Origin: Aestuariimicrobium sp. p3-SID1156
GTDB taxonomy: Bacteria > Actinomycetota > Actinomycetes > Propionibacteriales > Propionibacteriaceae
NCBI RefSeq assembly: GCF_025144225.1
Contig: NZ_JALXXB010000003.1
Span: 191,744-255,743 of the forward strand
Reading direction: 5' to 3'
DNA length: 64,000 bases
A program made the translations under genes and the position numbers. Shown here in pieces: positions 9,364-17,515 of the stretch. Numbering within the stretch: position 1 is the first letter of the stretch; each line of letters starts with the position of its first letter. Below the pieces are notes generated by a model that worked only from the letters and a program-made list of their open reading frames with translations, was not told where the DNA came from and ran no database searches.

Positions 9364-9376
9364 GCTCCGAAGGCTA
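9364..9376 (-). promoter_or_regulatory. -10 element of ftsK, leaderless
   Basis: TAGCCT (complement of 9371-9376) followed by 7 bases and the ATG at 9363. A GGAG directly abutting the start is too close to act as a Shine-Dalgarno sequence. Confidence 0.5.
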
Positions 9377-9447
9377 CAAGATGGACGCCGGGATCCCCCG
9401 GTGCCCACGCCGTCCACCCGCCTCCGCCGGGGGCCGCGGATCAGGTG

Positions 9448-10428
9448 CTACTCGAAGTGGTCCCAGCCGCCGGAGCCCTCGGGGGCCTCGCCATCCACCA
9501 GCACAGTGGGTGCACCGCGGCCCGAGACGTCGAGCACCCGACCGATCACCGTCCATCCTTCAGGCACCGATCCTTCGTCGAAGGTGGCCGCCAGGGCCTG
9601 GTCCTCCCCGCCGGTCAACGCGAAGGTGAGCGGGTCCGTTCCGGTCGCCTGGCCGACCACGCGCAGCGGCTCATCGACCGGCACCAGGGAGCTGTCGATG
9701 TCAATCACCACCCCGGACGCTGCTGCGATGTGGCCCAGGTCGGCGCGGAGCCCATCAGACACGTCGATCATCGCGGACGCCCCGGCTTCGGCGGCGACCC
9801 GGCCCTGTCCGTAGGGCACTTCCGGCGTTCGCTGGGCGGCGACTGCGGCCCGAGGTGAGCGGAACCCACGCTGCAGGGTGGCGAGCCCGGCACCAGCCCA
9901 GCCCAGCCGGCCGGCGAAGGCGACAACCTGGCCGGGGCGCGCCCCGGAGCGCAGCACCGGGGGGCGGCCGTCGGTCTCGCCGATCACGGTGATCGCGATC
10001 ATGATGTCCCGGGAGCGGGTCGTGTCGCCACCCACCAGGGTGAGGCCGGCACGCCCAGCTTCCTCGACCAGACCGCCGAAGAAGTCGCGCACCCACGGCA
10101 CGGGCAGGTCCTCGGGAGCGCTGAACCCGAGCACCACACTCACGGGGCGGGCTCCCATGGCCTCCAGGTCAGAGGCGTTGACCGCGATCGCCTTGCGTCC
10201 AATATCAGCTGGGTCGGACCAGTCGCGGCGAAAATGCACCCCCTCGACCAGGAGGTCGGCAGACACCACTGCCGAGCCGCTGACGAGGAAGACTGCCCCA
10301 TCGTCGCCGGGCCCCACCGAGACCGCCGGGGAGGTCGGCAGGTCGTGGAGCAGTTCCCGCAGCAGGGTGAACTCTCCGGTGTCGCCCAAGGTGCGTCCAG
10401 CGGGTCCGGGGGTGGATCCAGTATCCAT
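9448..10428 (-). CDS. thiL: Thiamine-monophosphate kinase
   Basis: A 326-residue enzyme that phosphorylates thiamine monophosphate to the active cofactor thiamine diphosphate, the last step of the pathway. The N-terminal ATP/Mg site SVGPGDDGAV is near residue 35 and ADLLVEGVHFRRDW follows it; IGRKAIAVNASDLEAMGARP and LVGGDTTRS are further PurM/ThiL-fold signatures, and TGGEDQALAAT is in the second half. The start ATG 10428 is fixed by the TAGCGT hexamer 7 bases upstream; the open frame further upstream lies antisense to the divergent lipoprotein gene and is spurious. The pairing with a divergent DUF3515 gene and nearby ddl matches the Mycobacterium layout. Confidence 0.93.
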   Translation of the reverse strand: MDTGSTPGPAGRTLGDTGEFTLLRELLHDLPTSPAVSVGPGDDGAVFLVSGSAVVSADLLVEGVHFRRDWSDPADIGRKAIAVNASDLEAMGARPVSVVLGFSAPEDLPVPWVRDFFGGLVEEAGRAGLTLVGGDTTRSRDIMIAITVIGETDGRPPVLRSGARPGQVVAFAGRLGWAGAGLATLQRGFRSPRAAVAAQRTPEVPYGQGRVAAEAGASAMIDVSDGLRADLGHIAAASGVVIDIDSSLVPVDEPLRVVGQATGTDPLTFALTGGEDQALAATFDEGSVPEGWTVIGRVLDVSGRGAPTVLVDGEAPEGSGGWDHFE

Positions 10429-10452
10429 GCACGCCACGCTACCGTGGTGGTC
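10429..10452. promoter_or_regulatory. 24-bp divergent promoter pair for thiL and the DUF3515 lipoprotein
   Basis: The two start codons are 24 bases apart. TAGCGT (complement of 10436-10441) serves thiL and TACCGT (10440-10445) serves the lipoprotein gene, each 7 bases before its ATG. The two hexamers overlap by two bases, so RNA polymerase can presumably occupy only one at a time. Confidence 0.5.
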
Positions 10453-10911
10453 ATGCGCGCAACGGTGATGGCCCCGCTCCTCGCGGGCATGCTGCTGGTC
10501 ACCACTGGCTGCAGCAGCGACAGGGCCCTCGAGCAGCCCTCCCCCGCCGGTTCGGTGGCCGACCAGTGCAGTCAGGTGATGGGACTGCTCCCCGAGGCCC
10601 TGGTCGGCCAGCCGCGGACCAGTCGGGAGGCCAATGTCGCCACCTGGGGAGACCCGCGGATCAGCGTGCGCTGCGGCGTCCCCAAGCCCGCGAAGCTCGA
10701 GCCCACCAGCCGTTGCGACGTGCTCAACGGCGTGGGCTGGTTCGCTGAGGACCCGGGTACCGCAGTGCGCAAGGCGTGGCGCTTCACCACCATCGGGCGC
10801 TCGGGCTACATCGAGGTGGTGGTCCCCGAGAAGTACGAACCGGCAGCCGACGTGCTCATTGAGTTGACTGGGGCGGTCCAACAGATGCCCGTGGTCAAGC
10901 CCTGCCGCTGA
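10453..10911 (+). CDS. DUF3515 family lipoprotein
   Basis: A 152-residue secreted lipoprotein. A short signal peptide (MRATVMAPLLAGMLLVTTGC) ends in a lipobox with the acceptor cysteine at residue 20, and a Ser/Asp-rich linker follows. The mature part holds paired cysteines (ADQC, RCGV, RCDVL, KPCR) and the WFAEDPG segment typical of actinobacterial DUF3515 proteins. In Mycobacterium the equivalent gene lies between thiL and ddl, as here. The function of the family is unknown to me. The start is taken at 10453 because the lipobox spacing fits and a TACCGT hexamer lies 7 bases upstream; it probably has a leaderless message. It converges on ddl. Confidence 0.82.
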   Translation: MRATVMAPLLAGMLLVTTGCSSDRALEQPSPAGSVADQCSQVMGLLPEALVGQPRTSREANVATWGDPRISVRCGVPKPAKLEPTSRCDVLNGVGWFAEDPGTAVRKAWRFTTIGRSGYIEVVVPEKYEPAADVLIELTGAVQQMPVVKPCR

Positions 10912-10948
10912 GTCCCTCAGTGCAGGGCCAGCTCAGCGCATGCCCAGC

Positions 10949-12040
10949 TCACCGAAGGCCGAGCGGACGCTGCAGTGCCAGATCGAGCAGTTCATCGATG
11001 AGGTCCGGGTAGGCCAGTCCGGTGGCCCGCCACAGCGAGGGGTACATCGAGTACTGCGTGAACCCGGGCATGGTGTTGATCTCGTTGACCAGTACCTGGC
11101 CGTCAGCCGTCACGAAGGTGTCCACCCGGCTCAGGCCCTCGGCACCCAGCACCTCGAAGGCACGTGCCGCGACCTCCTGGACACGTCGCTGCAGGTCCTC
11201 CTCGATGGTCGCCGGGATGTCGAGCGTCACCTGTTCCCCGGGCAGGTACTTGGCCTCGAAGTCGTACCAACCGTCGTTGAGCATGCGCACCTCACCGACC
11301 AGCGAGGTCCGCGTCGGCTCACCGGGCCGCCCCTGCAGCACCGCGCACTCGATCTCCCGCACATCGGGCAGGCCGGCCTCGACCACCACGCGCGGGTCGT
11401 GCCCCCGGGCAGTCTCGATGGCGTCCAGCAACGCAGCGAGGTCGTCAACCTTGGAGATGCCGATCGAGGAACCGGCGCGTGCCGGCTTCACGAACAGCGG
11501 CAGCCCCAACTCGGAGACCTTCGCCAGGGTCTGCTGGCGGCGGAAGGTCCAGTCGGCATCGGTGACCAGCCACCACGGACCTTGCGGGATGCCGTGGTGG
11601 GCGAAGGTGGTCTTCATCAGGGCCTTGTCCATGCCCAGCGCGCTGGCGGCCACACCGCTGCCGACATAGCGGACGCCGGCCATCTCGAGCTGGCCCTGGA
11701 TCGTGCCGTCCTCGCCATAGGGTCCGTGGAGCAGGGTGAAGGCGACGTCAACGGCGGCAACCTGCTCACCATCTCCAACCCCGATCAGTCGTCCGCCGGG
11801 CAGCAGCACGACCTCGGTGCCCCCCGGGTCGACTTCGGGCAGGCGGTTGTCGATGGTGGCCATCGCGGCGGCCTGTTCGATGGGGACCAGGGTCCAGTGC
11901 CCCTCACGCGTGATGCCGACCGGAACAACCTCGTAGCGCTCACGATTGATGGCGCCGAGCACGGCGGCAGCGGTCAGGCAGGACACCCCGTGTTCCGAGC
12001 TGTGGCCGCCATAGACGAGCAGCACGGTGGGTCGGTTCAT
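10949..12040 (-). CDS. ddl: D-alanine--D-alanine ligase
   Basis: A 363-residue ATP-grasp enzyme that joins two D-alanines for peptidoglycan precursor synthesis. Signatures: VLLVYGGHSSEHGVSCLTA at the N-terminus, LLHGPYGEDGTIQG (about residue 97), PLFVKPARAGSSIGISKV, and the metal site VNEINTMPGFTQYSMYP near the C-terminus. The start ATG 12040 has GGAG 6 bases upstream; longer upstream frames are not supported. Gene order next to thiL is conserved in actinobacteria, although gpsA, usually upstream of ddl, is replaced here by an acyltransferase that may act in the same phospholipid pathway. Confidence 0.95.
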   Translation of the reverse strand: MNRPTVLLVYGGHSSEHGVSCLTAAAVLGAINRERYEVVPVGITREGHWTLVPIEQAAAMATIDNRLPEVDPGGTEVVLLPGGRLIGVGDGEQVAAVDVAFTLLHGPYGEDGTIQGQLEMAGVRYVGSGVAASALGMDKALMKTTFAHHGIPQGPWWLVTDADWTFRRQQTLAKVSELGLPLFVKPARAGSSIGISKVDDLAALLDAIETARGHDPRVVVEAGLPDVREIECAVLQGRPGEPTRTSLVGEVRMLNDGWYDFEAKYLPGEQVTLDIPATIEEDLQRRVQEVAARAFEVLGAEGLSRVDTFVTADGQVLVNEINTMPGFTQYSMYPSLWRATGLAYPDLIDELLDLALQRPLGLR

Positions 12041-12092
12041 CGCATCTCCGTTCGATCCCCAGCTGGGTTGAGTCGCATCCACGGTAGTCCGC

Positions 12093-12923
12093 TCAGGCCT
12101 CGAGGGTCGGCTGGCTGGGGACTCGTCGTTCCAACTTCCTGTTCCAACGGCCCTCGGCCGGCGGTTCCTCCTGGCGCAATTCGGCGAGCAGCCGAGTGAT
12201 CGCATCCATGATGCGCTCGGTCGCCGCGCGGGTTGCCTCGTTCTCCCGGGGGGTTCCGACGTGGACGCGCAGGTCGTCCAGATCGACGGGTTCACCGCAG
12301 ACCACGGCGGTGTCCTTGGGCGGGAACAGCCTGGGGAAGGTGGGCCTGCGGCCCGGCATGATGCGGTGGGCCCCCCACTGGGCGATCGGGATGACCGGCC
12401 AGTTGCCCTTGAGGGCAAGCCTGGCGGCACCAGTGTGGGCGCTCATCGGCCACAGGTCGGGGTCGTAGGTCTCGGTGCCCTCCGGAAAGATGGTGACGGC
12501 CTTGCCGTCAACGAGCGCCACCTCCGCGGCATTCAGCGCCTCACCGGCCCGCGCCGAACGTCGGTGCACCGGGATCTGGCCGCAGCTGCGTGCCAGCCAG
12601 CCGACCACTGGCACCTTCCACAACTCCGCCTTGCCCAGGAAGCGGGGCCAGCGCCCCGACCAGATCATGTACTCACCCAGGATGAGGGCGTCCATGTAGC
12701 CCATGTGGTTGCTGACCACCACGATGCCCCCGCTGGAGGGCAGGTTCTGCGAGCCGTACCAGTGGCGGCGGCTCGACAGCGTGAGGATGCCTCGGACCAC
12801 GCGTCCCAGACCTCGGAACACCGGCTCGGCCGGCTCCTGGTTCGCCCTGGAGAGCGACCAGCGGCTACGGAAGGTGGTGTCCGGCGGGAGCGTGGGCAGG
12901 TTGCCCTGGGCGACGTCCTTCAC
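12093..12923 (-). CDS. plsC: 1-acyl-glycerol-3-phosphate acyltransferase family protein
   Basis: A 276-residue acyltransferase of the PlsC/LPLAT family, expected to acylate lysophosphatidic acid at the inner face of the membrane. The catalytic H-x4-D motif is NHMGYMD and the substrate-binding block is FPEGTET; a PVIPIAQWGAH segment follows. The start is GTG 12923, which overlaps the pyrE stop (GTGA), so translation is probably coupled to pyrE. Actinobacteria encode several paralogues with differing acceptors, so the exact substrate is not certain. A proline/arginine-rich C-terminal tail of about 25 residues follows the conserved domain. Confidence 0.85.
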   Translation of the reverse strand: MKDVAQGNLPTLPPDTTFRSRWSLSRANQEPAEPVFRGLGRVVRGILTLSSRRHWYGSQNLPSSGGIVVVSNHMGYMDALILGEYMIWSGRWPRFLGKAELWKVPVVGWLARSCGQIPVHRRSARAGEALNAAEVALVDGKAVTIFPEGTETYDPDLWPMSAHTGAARLALKGNWPVIPIAQWGAHRIMPGRRPTFPRLFPPKDTAVVCGEPVDLDDLRVHVGTPRENEATRAATERIMDAITRLLAELRQEEPPAEGRWNRKLERRVPSQPTLEA

Positions 12924-13570
12924 CGCGCTGCACCCCACTGGGCGCGGTAGCCGGCGATCCGAGCGAGCATCGCCTCGTCCAAGCGTCCCTGGCCACGCAG
13001 GGTGCCCACGATCTCGTCGATGGTGGCGATGGACGTCGTGGGGATGCCCCATGTTTCGCCCACCTCCGCCAGCGCGGTGCGCTCGCCGGTCCCCCGCTCC
13101 TGCCGGTCGACGGCGATGACCAGGCCAACCACCTCGGCCCCGGCGTCGCGGAGCGCAGGCATGGACTCACGGATGGACGTGCCAGCGGTGGTCACGTCCT
13201 CGATGATGACGACCCGATCACCAGCCTGGACACTGCGGCCCAGCCAGGCGCCCTTGTCGCCATGGTCCTTCTCCTCTTTGCGCAGCGAGGAGAAGGCCAC
13301 CTGGCGACCTCGCGCGGCCAGGGCGATCGAGGTGGCCACCGACAGCGGGATGCCCTTGTAGGCGGGGCCGAAGAAGACATCGAAGTCCCCGAAGGCATCC
13401 AGGGCGGCGTCCGCGTAGAACTCACCGAGACGGGCGAGCTGGGGCCCGCTGTGGAACTTGCCGGTGTTCACGAAGTAGGGCGTCGAGCGTCCGCTCTTGG
13501 TCACGAAGTCACCAAAGGTCAGAACATCGGATTCCAGCAGGAAGTCGATGAACGCTGCGGTGTCAGTCAC
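12920..13570 (-). CDS. pyrE: Orotate phosphoribosyltransferase
   Basis: A 216-residue enzyme of de novo pyrimidine synthesis that joins orotate and PRPP to form OMP. The PRPP-binding motif VVIIEDVTTAGTS is visible, along with the FGPAYKGIPLS loop and the FSSLRKEEKDHGDKG catalytic loop of type I PRTases. The start is GTG 13570, with a CAGACT hexamer 6 bases upstream and no Shine-Dalgarno sequence. The gene stands apart from other pyr genes and leads a two-gene unit with the acyltransferase. Its promoter faces that of the PLP decarboxylase in a 26-base intergenic region. Confidence 0.94.
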   Translation of the reverse strand: MTDTAAFIDFLLESDVLTFGDFVTKSGRSTPYFVNTGKFHSGPQLARLGEFYADAALDAFGDFDVFFGPAYKGIPLSVATSIALAARGRQVAFSSLRKEEKDHGDKGAWLGRSVQAGDRVVIIEDVTTAGTSIRESMPALRDAGAEVVGLVIAVDRQERGTGERTALAEVGETWGIPTTSIATIDEIVGTLRGQGRLDEAMLARIAGYRAQWGAAR

Positions 13571-13596
13571 CCGGACAGTCTGTCAGAATGCGGCGG
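13571..13596. promoter_or_regulatory. 26-bp divergent promoter pair for pyrE and the PLP decarboxylase
   Basis: CAGACT (complement of 13577-13582) precedes the pyrE GTG by 6 bases, and CAGAAT (13584-13589) precedes the decarboxylase GTG by 7 bases. Neither gene has a Shine-Dalgarno sequence. The centre ACAGTCTGT is a short inverted repeat. Confidence 0.42.
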
Positions 13597-15030
13597 GTGA
13601 GCGAACAGATGCCACCGAGCGAGGCCGCCTTCACCTCTGCGGTCACCGGGGCCCAACGCCGGGCCCCCTCCCCCATCTGGGGGGACGAGCGGGAAGCCGT
13701 CAGCGCCGCCCTGCACTGGGCCGCCACCTACGCGGTCGAGGGCTCTGACCCCAAGGCCACCATGCGCAGCGCGGACGCCCTGCTGGCCGATGCGGGCGAG
13801 ACGATCACTCCCCAGGGCCTGGGCGCCGCCCGGGCGCTGGAGATCTTTGACACCATCCTCCGCCCCGCCACCCGCTCCACTGATGATCCGATGAATCTGG
13901 CCTACATCCCCTGCGCACCGACTCGGGCGGCGGTCGCCTTCGACACCGTGGTCTCGGCCGCCAACATCTACGGCGGCCTCTGGGAGGGCGGCGCGGGCGC
14001 GATCTTCGCCGAGAACCAGGCCCTGCGCTGGATCGCCGACCTGCTCGGCTGGCCCGCGGAGGCTGCGGGTGTGTTTGTCTCCGGCGGTACCTCGGGCAAT
14101 TTGTCGGCGCTGGCGGTCGCCCGCGAGCAGGCGAGAGCACGTCGCGGTGGACGCCCTGAGGAGGGCTGGGCGGTGGCCTGTGCCTCGACGGCCCACTCCT
14201 CGAACGTGACGGTGGCCAAGGTGCTCGACATGACCGTCGTGGAGGTGCCGATCGACGATGCCGGGCATCTGACCGGGCCGGCGCTCGCAGCAGCGATCAC
14301 GCAGTTCCCGAACATTTGCGCCGTGGTGGTGTCGGCAGGCACCACCAATGCCGGTCTGGTCGACGACATCGCCTCGGTGGTGGACGTCGCCCACGCCCAC
14401 GACGTGTGGGTACACGTGGATGGCGCCTATGGCGGTGCCGCACTGGCCGCCCCCAGCGTGCGCCACCTCTTCGACGGGATCGAGAAGGCCGACTCCTTCA
14501 TCGTCGACCCGCACAAGTGGCTGTTTGCTCCCTATGACTGCTGTGCGTTGCTCTACCGAGACCCGCATGCCGCCGCCTCCATCCACGCCCAGCACGCGGC
14601 CTACCTGGATTCGATCGACCGCGGCGAATCCAATCCCAGCGACCTGGCGGCGCACCTCTCGCGCCGGGTTCGAGGGTTGCCGTTGTGGTACTCGTTGGCG
14701 ACCCATGGCACCGACAAGTACAGCGAGGCGATCGAGGCGGGGCTGGCTGCGTCCCGGAAGGTCGCTGACTGGATTGGCGCCTCGACGCACCTTGAACTCG
14801 TGCTCGAGCCGGAGCTGTCAGTTGTCCTGTTCCGGCGTCCGGGGTGGTCGGACGCTGACTACCGGCGCTGGTCGCGCAAACTTGCCCTCGAGGGGACGAT
14901 GCTCTGCGTCCCGACCAGGCATGCGGAGGAGATGGTGCTGCGACTGGCGTTCGTCAACCCCGACACCGATCCCGACCACGTGATCGCGGTACTCGACCAG
15001 ACCATGCGGAGGCCCCCGGCGGAGTTGTGA
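13597..15030 (+). CDS. Pyridoxal-phosphate-dependent amino acid decarboxylase, group II
   Basis: A 477-residue PLP enzyme of the aromatic-L-amino-acid/glutamate/histidine decarboxylase superfamily. The PLP-binding lysine lies in VDPHKWLF (about K307). Other signatures are GVFVSGGTSGNLSAL, the cofactor-stacking region STAHSSN, VVSAGTTNAGLVDDI and VHVDGAYGG with the PLP-pairing aspartate. The best resemblance I can name is to the actinobacterial aspartate 1-decarboxylase/tyrosine-decarboxylase-like subgroup, but the substrate is not determined. GTG 13597 is preferred as start because of the CAGAAT hexamer 7 bases before it; ATGs at 13588 and 13609 are alternatives. Its place divergent from pyrE gives no pathway clue. 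Confidence 0.85.
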   Translation: MSEQMPPSEAAFTSAVTGAQRRAPSPIWGDEREAVSAALHWAATYAVEGSDPKATMRSADALLADAGETITPQGLGAARALEIFDTILRPATRSTDDPMNLAYIPCAPTRAAVAFDTVVSAANIYGGLWEGGAGAIFAENQALRWIADLLGWPAEAAGVFVSGGTSGNLSALAVAREQARARRGGRPEEGWAVACASTAHSSNVTVAKVLDMTVVEVPIDDAGHLTGPALAAAITQFPNICAVVVSAGTTNAGLVDDIASVVDVAHAHDVWVHVDGAYGGAALAAPSVRHLFDGIEKADSFIVDPHKWLFAPYDCCALLYRDPHAAASIHAQHAAYLDSIDRGESNPSDLAAHLSRRVRGLPLWYSLATHGTDKYSEAIEAGLAASRKVADWIGASTHLELVLEPELSVVLFRRPGWSDADYRRWSRKLALEGTMLCVPTRHAEEMVLRLAFVNPDTDPDHVIAVLDQTMRRPPAEL

Positions 15031-15045
15031 CCAGAGGACCCAGCG

Positions 15046-15058
15046 TAGGGTGGCGACC
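15046..15058 (+). promoter_or_regulatory. -10 element of the 66-residue ORF
   Basis: TAGGGT (15046-15051) is followed by 7 bases and the ATG at 15059, with no Shine-Dalgarno sequence. This supports the small ORF as a separate leaderless gene. Confidence 0.42.
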
Positions 15059-15259
15059 ATGATCGCGCTCACCCTCGGCATCCGGCAGGACGACGGCTCC
15101 TGGACGGCCGTCACAGACCGCGGAGAGCGACTCCACGTCCCGGCGACGGCGGTCGAGGGCTGGTCACCGGTCGGGGGACAGCGTGTGGTCGCTGACCGTG
15201 ACCAGACCGGCGCCGTGGTGAGGGTGCAGGTTTCCGGTAGCTCCCTGCCCCTCCCCTGA
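15059..15259 (+). CDS. Small conserved-looking protein of unknown function (66 aa)
   Basis: A short ORF 28 bases after the decarboxylase. The sequence alternates beta-type and charged residues (IALTLGIRQDDGSWTAVTD, then ERLHVPATAVEGW and RVVADRDQTGAVVRVQV), compatible with a small beta-barrel, but I recognise no family. A GTG at 15050 is also in frame; ATG 15059 is preferred because a TAGGGT hexamer lies exactly 7 bases before it. Codon use looks like that of its neighbours. It ends seven bases before an 18-bp tandem repeat. It might be expressed with the decarboxylase by read-through or from its own promoter. Confidence 0.5.
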   Translation: MIALTLGIRQDDGSWTAVTDRGERLHVPATAVEGWSPVGGQRVVADRDQTGAVVRVQVSGSSLPLP

Positions 15260-15266
15260 CGCGAAC

Positions 15267-15367
15267 CCCGGCCCGGAGCGACAACCCGGCCTGGAGCGAC
15301 AACCCGGCCCGGAGCGACAACCCGGCCTGGAGCGACAACCCGGCCTGGAGCGACAACCCGGCCTGGA
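15267..15367. repeat. 18-bp tandem repeat, about 5.6 copies
   Basis: Five full units (15267-15284, 15285-15302, 15303-15320, 15321-15338, 15339-15356) and a partial sixth. The unit is CCCGGCCYGGAGCGACAA; units 1 and 3 have C and units 2, 4, 5 and 6 have T at the Y position, otherwise the five full copies are identical. The array fills the space between the convergent ends of the 66-residue ORF and leuD. Units are directly adjacent with no spacers, so it is not a CRISPR array. Confidence 0.95.
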
Positions 15368-15375
15368 ACGTGATC

Positions 15376-15984
15376 TCAGTCGGCGACTCGCGCCGGGATC
15401 GTCTTCGGCTTGAACGAGGGACGTAGCGCCTCGTACTCGCTGATGGCGTCCTCGTGCTGCAGGGTCATCGAGATGTCGTCGAGCCCCTCGAGGAGGCGGT
15501 GCCGGGTGAAGTCGTCGATCTCGAAGGGGTACGTCGTGCCATCCGGAAGGGAGATCCTGCGATCGACCAGGCAGACCTCGATCTCGGTGCCCGGGTTGGC
15601 CTCGACCCAGTCCCACAGGCGCTCGACGACGTCCTGCTCGACCTTGGCGACCAGCAGCCCTGCCTTGCCGGAGTTGTTGCGGAAGATGTCGCCGAAACGG
15701 CTGCCAATCACGACCTTGAAGCCGTAGTTCTGCAGGGCCCACACCGCATGCTCGCGGGAGGAGCCGGTGCCGAAATCCGGGCCGGGGATCAGGATGGTGC
15801 CGTTCTTCCAGGCGTCCTTGTTCAGCACGAACTCGGGATCATTGCGCCAGGCGGCGAACAGCCCGTCCTCGAATCCGGTGCGGGTGATGCGCTTGAGGTA
15901 GACCGCCGGGATGATCTGGTCGGTGTCGACATTGCTTCGGCGCAGCGGAACCGGCACGCCGACGTGGTTGGTGAACTTGTCCAT
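15376..15984 (-). CDS. leuD: 3-isopropylmalate dehydratase small subunit
   Basis: A 202-residue subunit of isopropylmalate isomerase, the aconitase-family enzyme of leucine synthesis; it probably also acts on citramalate in the CimA route. Visible motifs: [19 protein letters not shown] at the N-terminus, [17 protein letters not shown] (about residues 68-84) of the swivelling domain, and [15 protein letters not shown]. The ATG at 15984 has GGAG 8 bases upstream. It follows leuC after 13 bases and is clearly co-transcribed. Its stop lies just after the 18-bp repeat array. Confidence 0.96.
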   Translation of the reverse strand: MDKFTNHVGVPVPLRRSNVDTDQIIPAVYLKRITRTGFEDGLFAAWRNDPEFVLNKDAWKNGTILIPGPDFGTGSSREHAVWALQNYGFKVVIGSRFGDIFRNNSGKAGLLVAKVEQDVVERLWDWVEANPGTEIEVCLVDRRISLPDGTTYPFEIDDFTRHRLLEGLDDISMTLQHEDAISEYEALRPSFKPKTIPARVAD

Positions 15985-15997
15985 GTCAGGTCTCCGA

Positions 15998-17413
15998 TCA
16001 GTTCTCGGCGGCAGCCAGGTCGGCGGGAGAGCTGAGCTTCCCAGTGATGGCGGTGGCAGCAGCGACGGCCGGGGAGACCAGGTGGGTGCGCCCACCCTTG
16101 CCCTGCCGGCCCTCGAAGTTGCGGTTGGAGGTGGACGCGGAGCGTTCGCCGGGAGCCAGCTGGTCGGGATTCATGCCCAGGCACATCGAGCAGCCCGCAG
16201 CACGCCACTCGGCCCCGGCGTCGATGAAGACCCGGTCGAGGCCCTCTTGCTCGGCCTGGATCAGCACGCGGGCTGAGCCGGGCACCACAAGCATCCGCAG
16301 GTTGTCGGCGATCTTCTTGCCCTTGAGCACCTCGGCCGCCAGGCGCAGGTCCTCGATGCGTCCATTGGTGCAGGAGCCGAGGAAGACGGTGTCGACGGCG
16401 ATCTCACGCATCGGGGTGCCGGCGGTCAGGTCCATGTACTCCAGCGCGCGTTCAGCGGCCGAGCGGTCGACCGGGTCGTCGAAGTCTGTTGGATTGGGCA
16501 CGGACGCCGACAGCGGGACGCCCTGGCCCGGGTTGGTGCCCCACGTCACGAAGGGGGCCAGCTCGGCGGCATCGATGACGACCTCGCGGTCGAAGATGGC
16601 GTCCTCGTCGCTCTTTAGGGTGGACCAGTACTCGACCGCCGCGTCCCATTCGGCGCTCTGCGGGGCGTGCGGGCGTCCCTTGAGGTAGTCGAAGGTCTTC
16701 TGGTCGGGGGCGATCATGCCGGCCTTGGCACCCCATTCGATGGACATGTTGCAGATGGTCATCCGGCCCTCCATGGAGAGCGCCTCGATGGCCGATCCGC
16801 GGTACTCCACGATGTAGCCTTGGCCACCCCCGGTGCCCACCCTGCTGATCAGGGTGAGGACCAGGTCCTTGGCAGTGACGCCCTCGGGCATCTCGCCGTT
16901 GACGGTGACTGCCATGGTCTTCGGACGGGCCTGCGGCAGGGTCTGGGTGGCCAACACATGTTCCACCTCGGAGGTGCCGATGCCGAAGGCCAGCGCCCCG
17001 AAGGCGCCGTGGGTGGAGGTGTGGGAGTCGCCGCAGACGATGGTCATGCCAGGCTGGGTAACGCCCAGCTGGGGCCCGACGACGTGGACGATGCCCTGGT
17101 CCCTGTCGCCCAGGGAGTGGATGCGCAGGCCGAACTCTTCGGCGTTCCTGCGCAGGGTCTCGACCTGGGCGCGACTGACGGGGTCAGCGATCGGCGCGAG
17201 GATGTTGAGGGTGGGGGTGTTGTGGTCCTCGGTGCACAGGGTGTTCTCCGGGCGACGCACGGCGCGCCCGGCAAGGCGCAGGCCATCGAAGGCTTGGGGG
17301 CTGGTCACCTCGTGGACCAGGTGGAGGTCGATGTAGAGGAGGTCAGGCTCCCCCCCGCTGCCCCGACGTACGACGTGTGCGTCCCACACCTTGTCGCTCA
17401 GTGTTCTACCCAT
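15998..17413 (-). CDS. leuC: 3-isopropylmalate dehydratase large subunit
   Basis: A 471-residue large subunit carrying the [4Fe-4S] cluster of isopropylmalate isomerase. Cluster cysteines are visible in FLGSCTNGR and in [11 protein letters not shown] (C-x2-C). Other aconitase-family signatures include [38 protein letters not shown] and the N-terminal [12 protein letters not shown]. The start at ATG 17413 has GGAG 6 bases upstream; the GTG six bases earlier is an alternative. It is the first gene of leuCD, divergent from the IclR-type gene, and the 18-bp operator lies in the shared 102-base intergenic region. Confidence 0.97.
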   Translation of the reverse strand: MGRTLSDKVWDAHVVRRGSGGEPDLLYIDLHLVHEVTSPQAFDGLRLAGRAVRRPENTLCTEDHNTPTLNILAPIADPVSRAQVETLRRNAEEFGLRIHSLGDRDQGIVHVVGPQLGVTQPGMTIVCGDSHTSTHGAFGALAFGIGTSEVEHVLATQTLPQARPKTMAVTVNGEMPEGVTAKDLVLTLISRVGTGGGQGYIVEYRGSAIEALSMEGRMTICNMSIEWGAKAGMIAPDQKTFDYLKGRPHAPQSAEWDAAVEYWSTLKSDEDAIFDREVVIDAAELAPFVTWGTNPGQGVPLSASVPNPTDFDDPVDRSAAERALEYMDLTAGTPMREIAVDTVFLGSCTNGRIEDLRLAAEVLKGKKIADNLRMLVVPGSARVLIQAEQEGLDRVFIDAGAEWRAAGCSMCLGMNPDQLAPGERSASTSNRNFEGRQGKGGRTHLVSPAVAAATAITGKLSSPADLAAAEN

Positions 17414-17479
17414 CACCACTCCGGTTGGTCGTGTCTCGCCCCCCGCGGTGGGGCGACTTGCTGATGGGTGTCAGACTAC

Positions 17480-17515
17480 TTGCCATGTCAGGATCTGAGA
17501 CCGTAGTCTCAGTAC
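17480..17515 (+). promoter_or_regulatory. Promoter of the IclR-type regulator, probably leaderless
   Basis: -35 TTGCCA (17480-17485), an 18-base spacer and -10 TAGTCT (17504-17509), which ends 6 bases before ATG 17516. There is no Shine-Dalgarno sequence. The palindromic operator covers the -10, which fits autorepression. Confidence 0.6.
17495..17512. promoter_or_regulatory. Perfect 18-bp palindromic operator of the leu regulator
   Basis: CTGAGACCGTAGTCTCAG consists of perfect 7-bp arms with a 4-base centre. It overlaps the -10 of the IclR-type gene and lies about 80 bases upstream of leuC. A further half-site, AGACTAC, occurs at 17473-17479. IclR-type regulators next to leuCD are known leucine-pathway repressors in actinobacteria (LtbR in Corynebacterium), so this is the expected target. 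A near copy lies upstream of leuB. Confidence 0.72.

Noticed and set aside
10429..10452. TPP riboswitch controlling thiL
   Set aside because: The intergenic region is only 24 bases and the thiL message appears leaderless, leaving no room for an aptamer.
15111..15356. A minus-strand frame with SLQAGL/SLRAGL repeats at the 18-bp array, as a repeat protein
   Set aside because: The repeats are simply the translation of the 18-bp DNA repeat; there is no ribosome binding site and the rest of the frame is antisense to a better supported ORF.
15267..15367. CRISPR array
   Set aside because: Units are contiguous with no unique spacers and no cas genes occur in the window.
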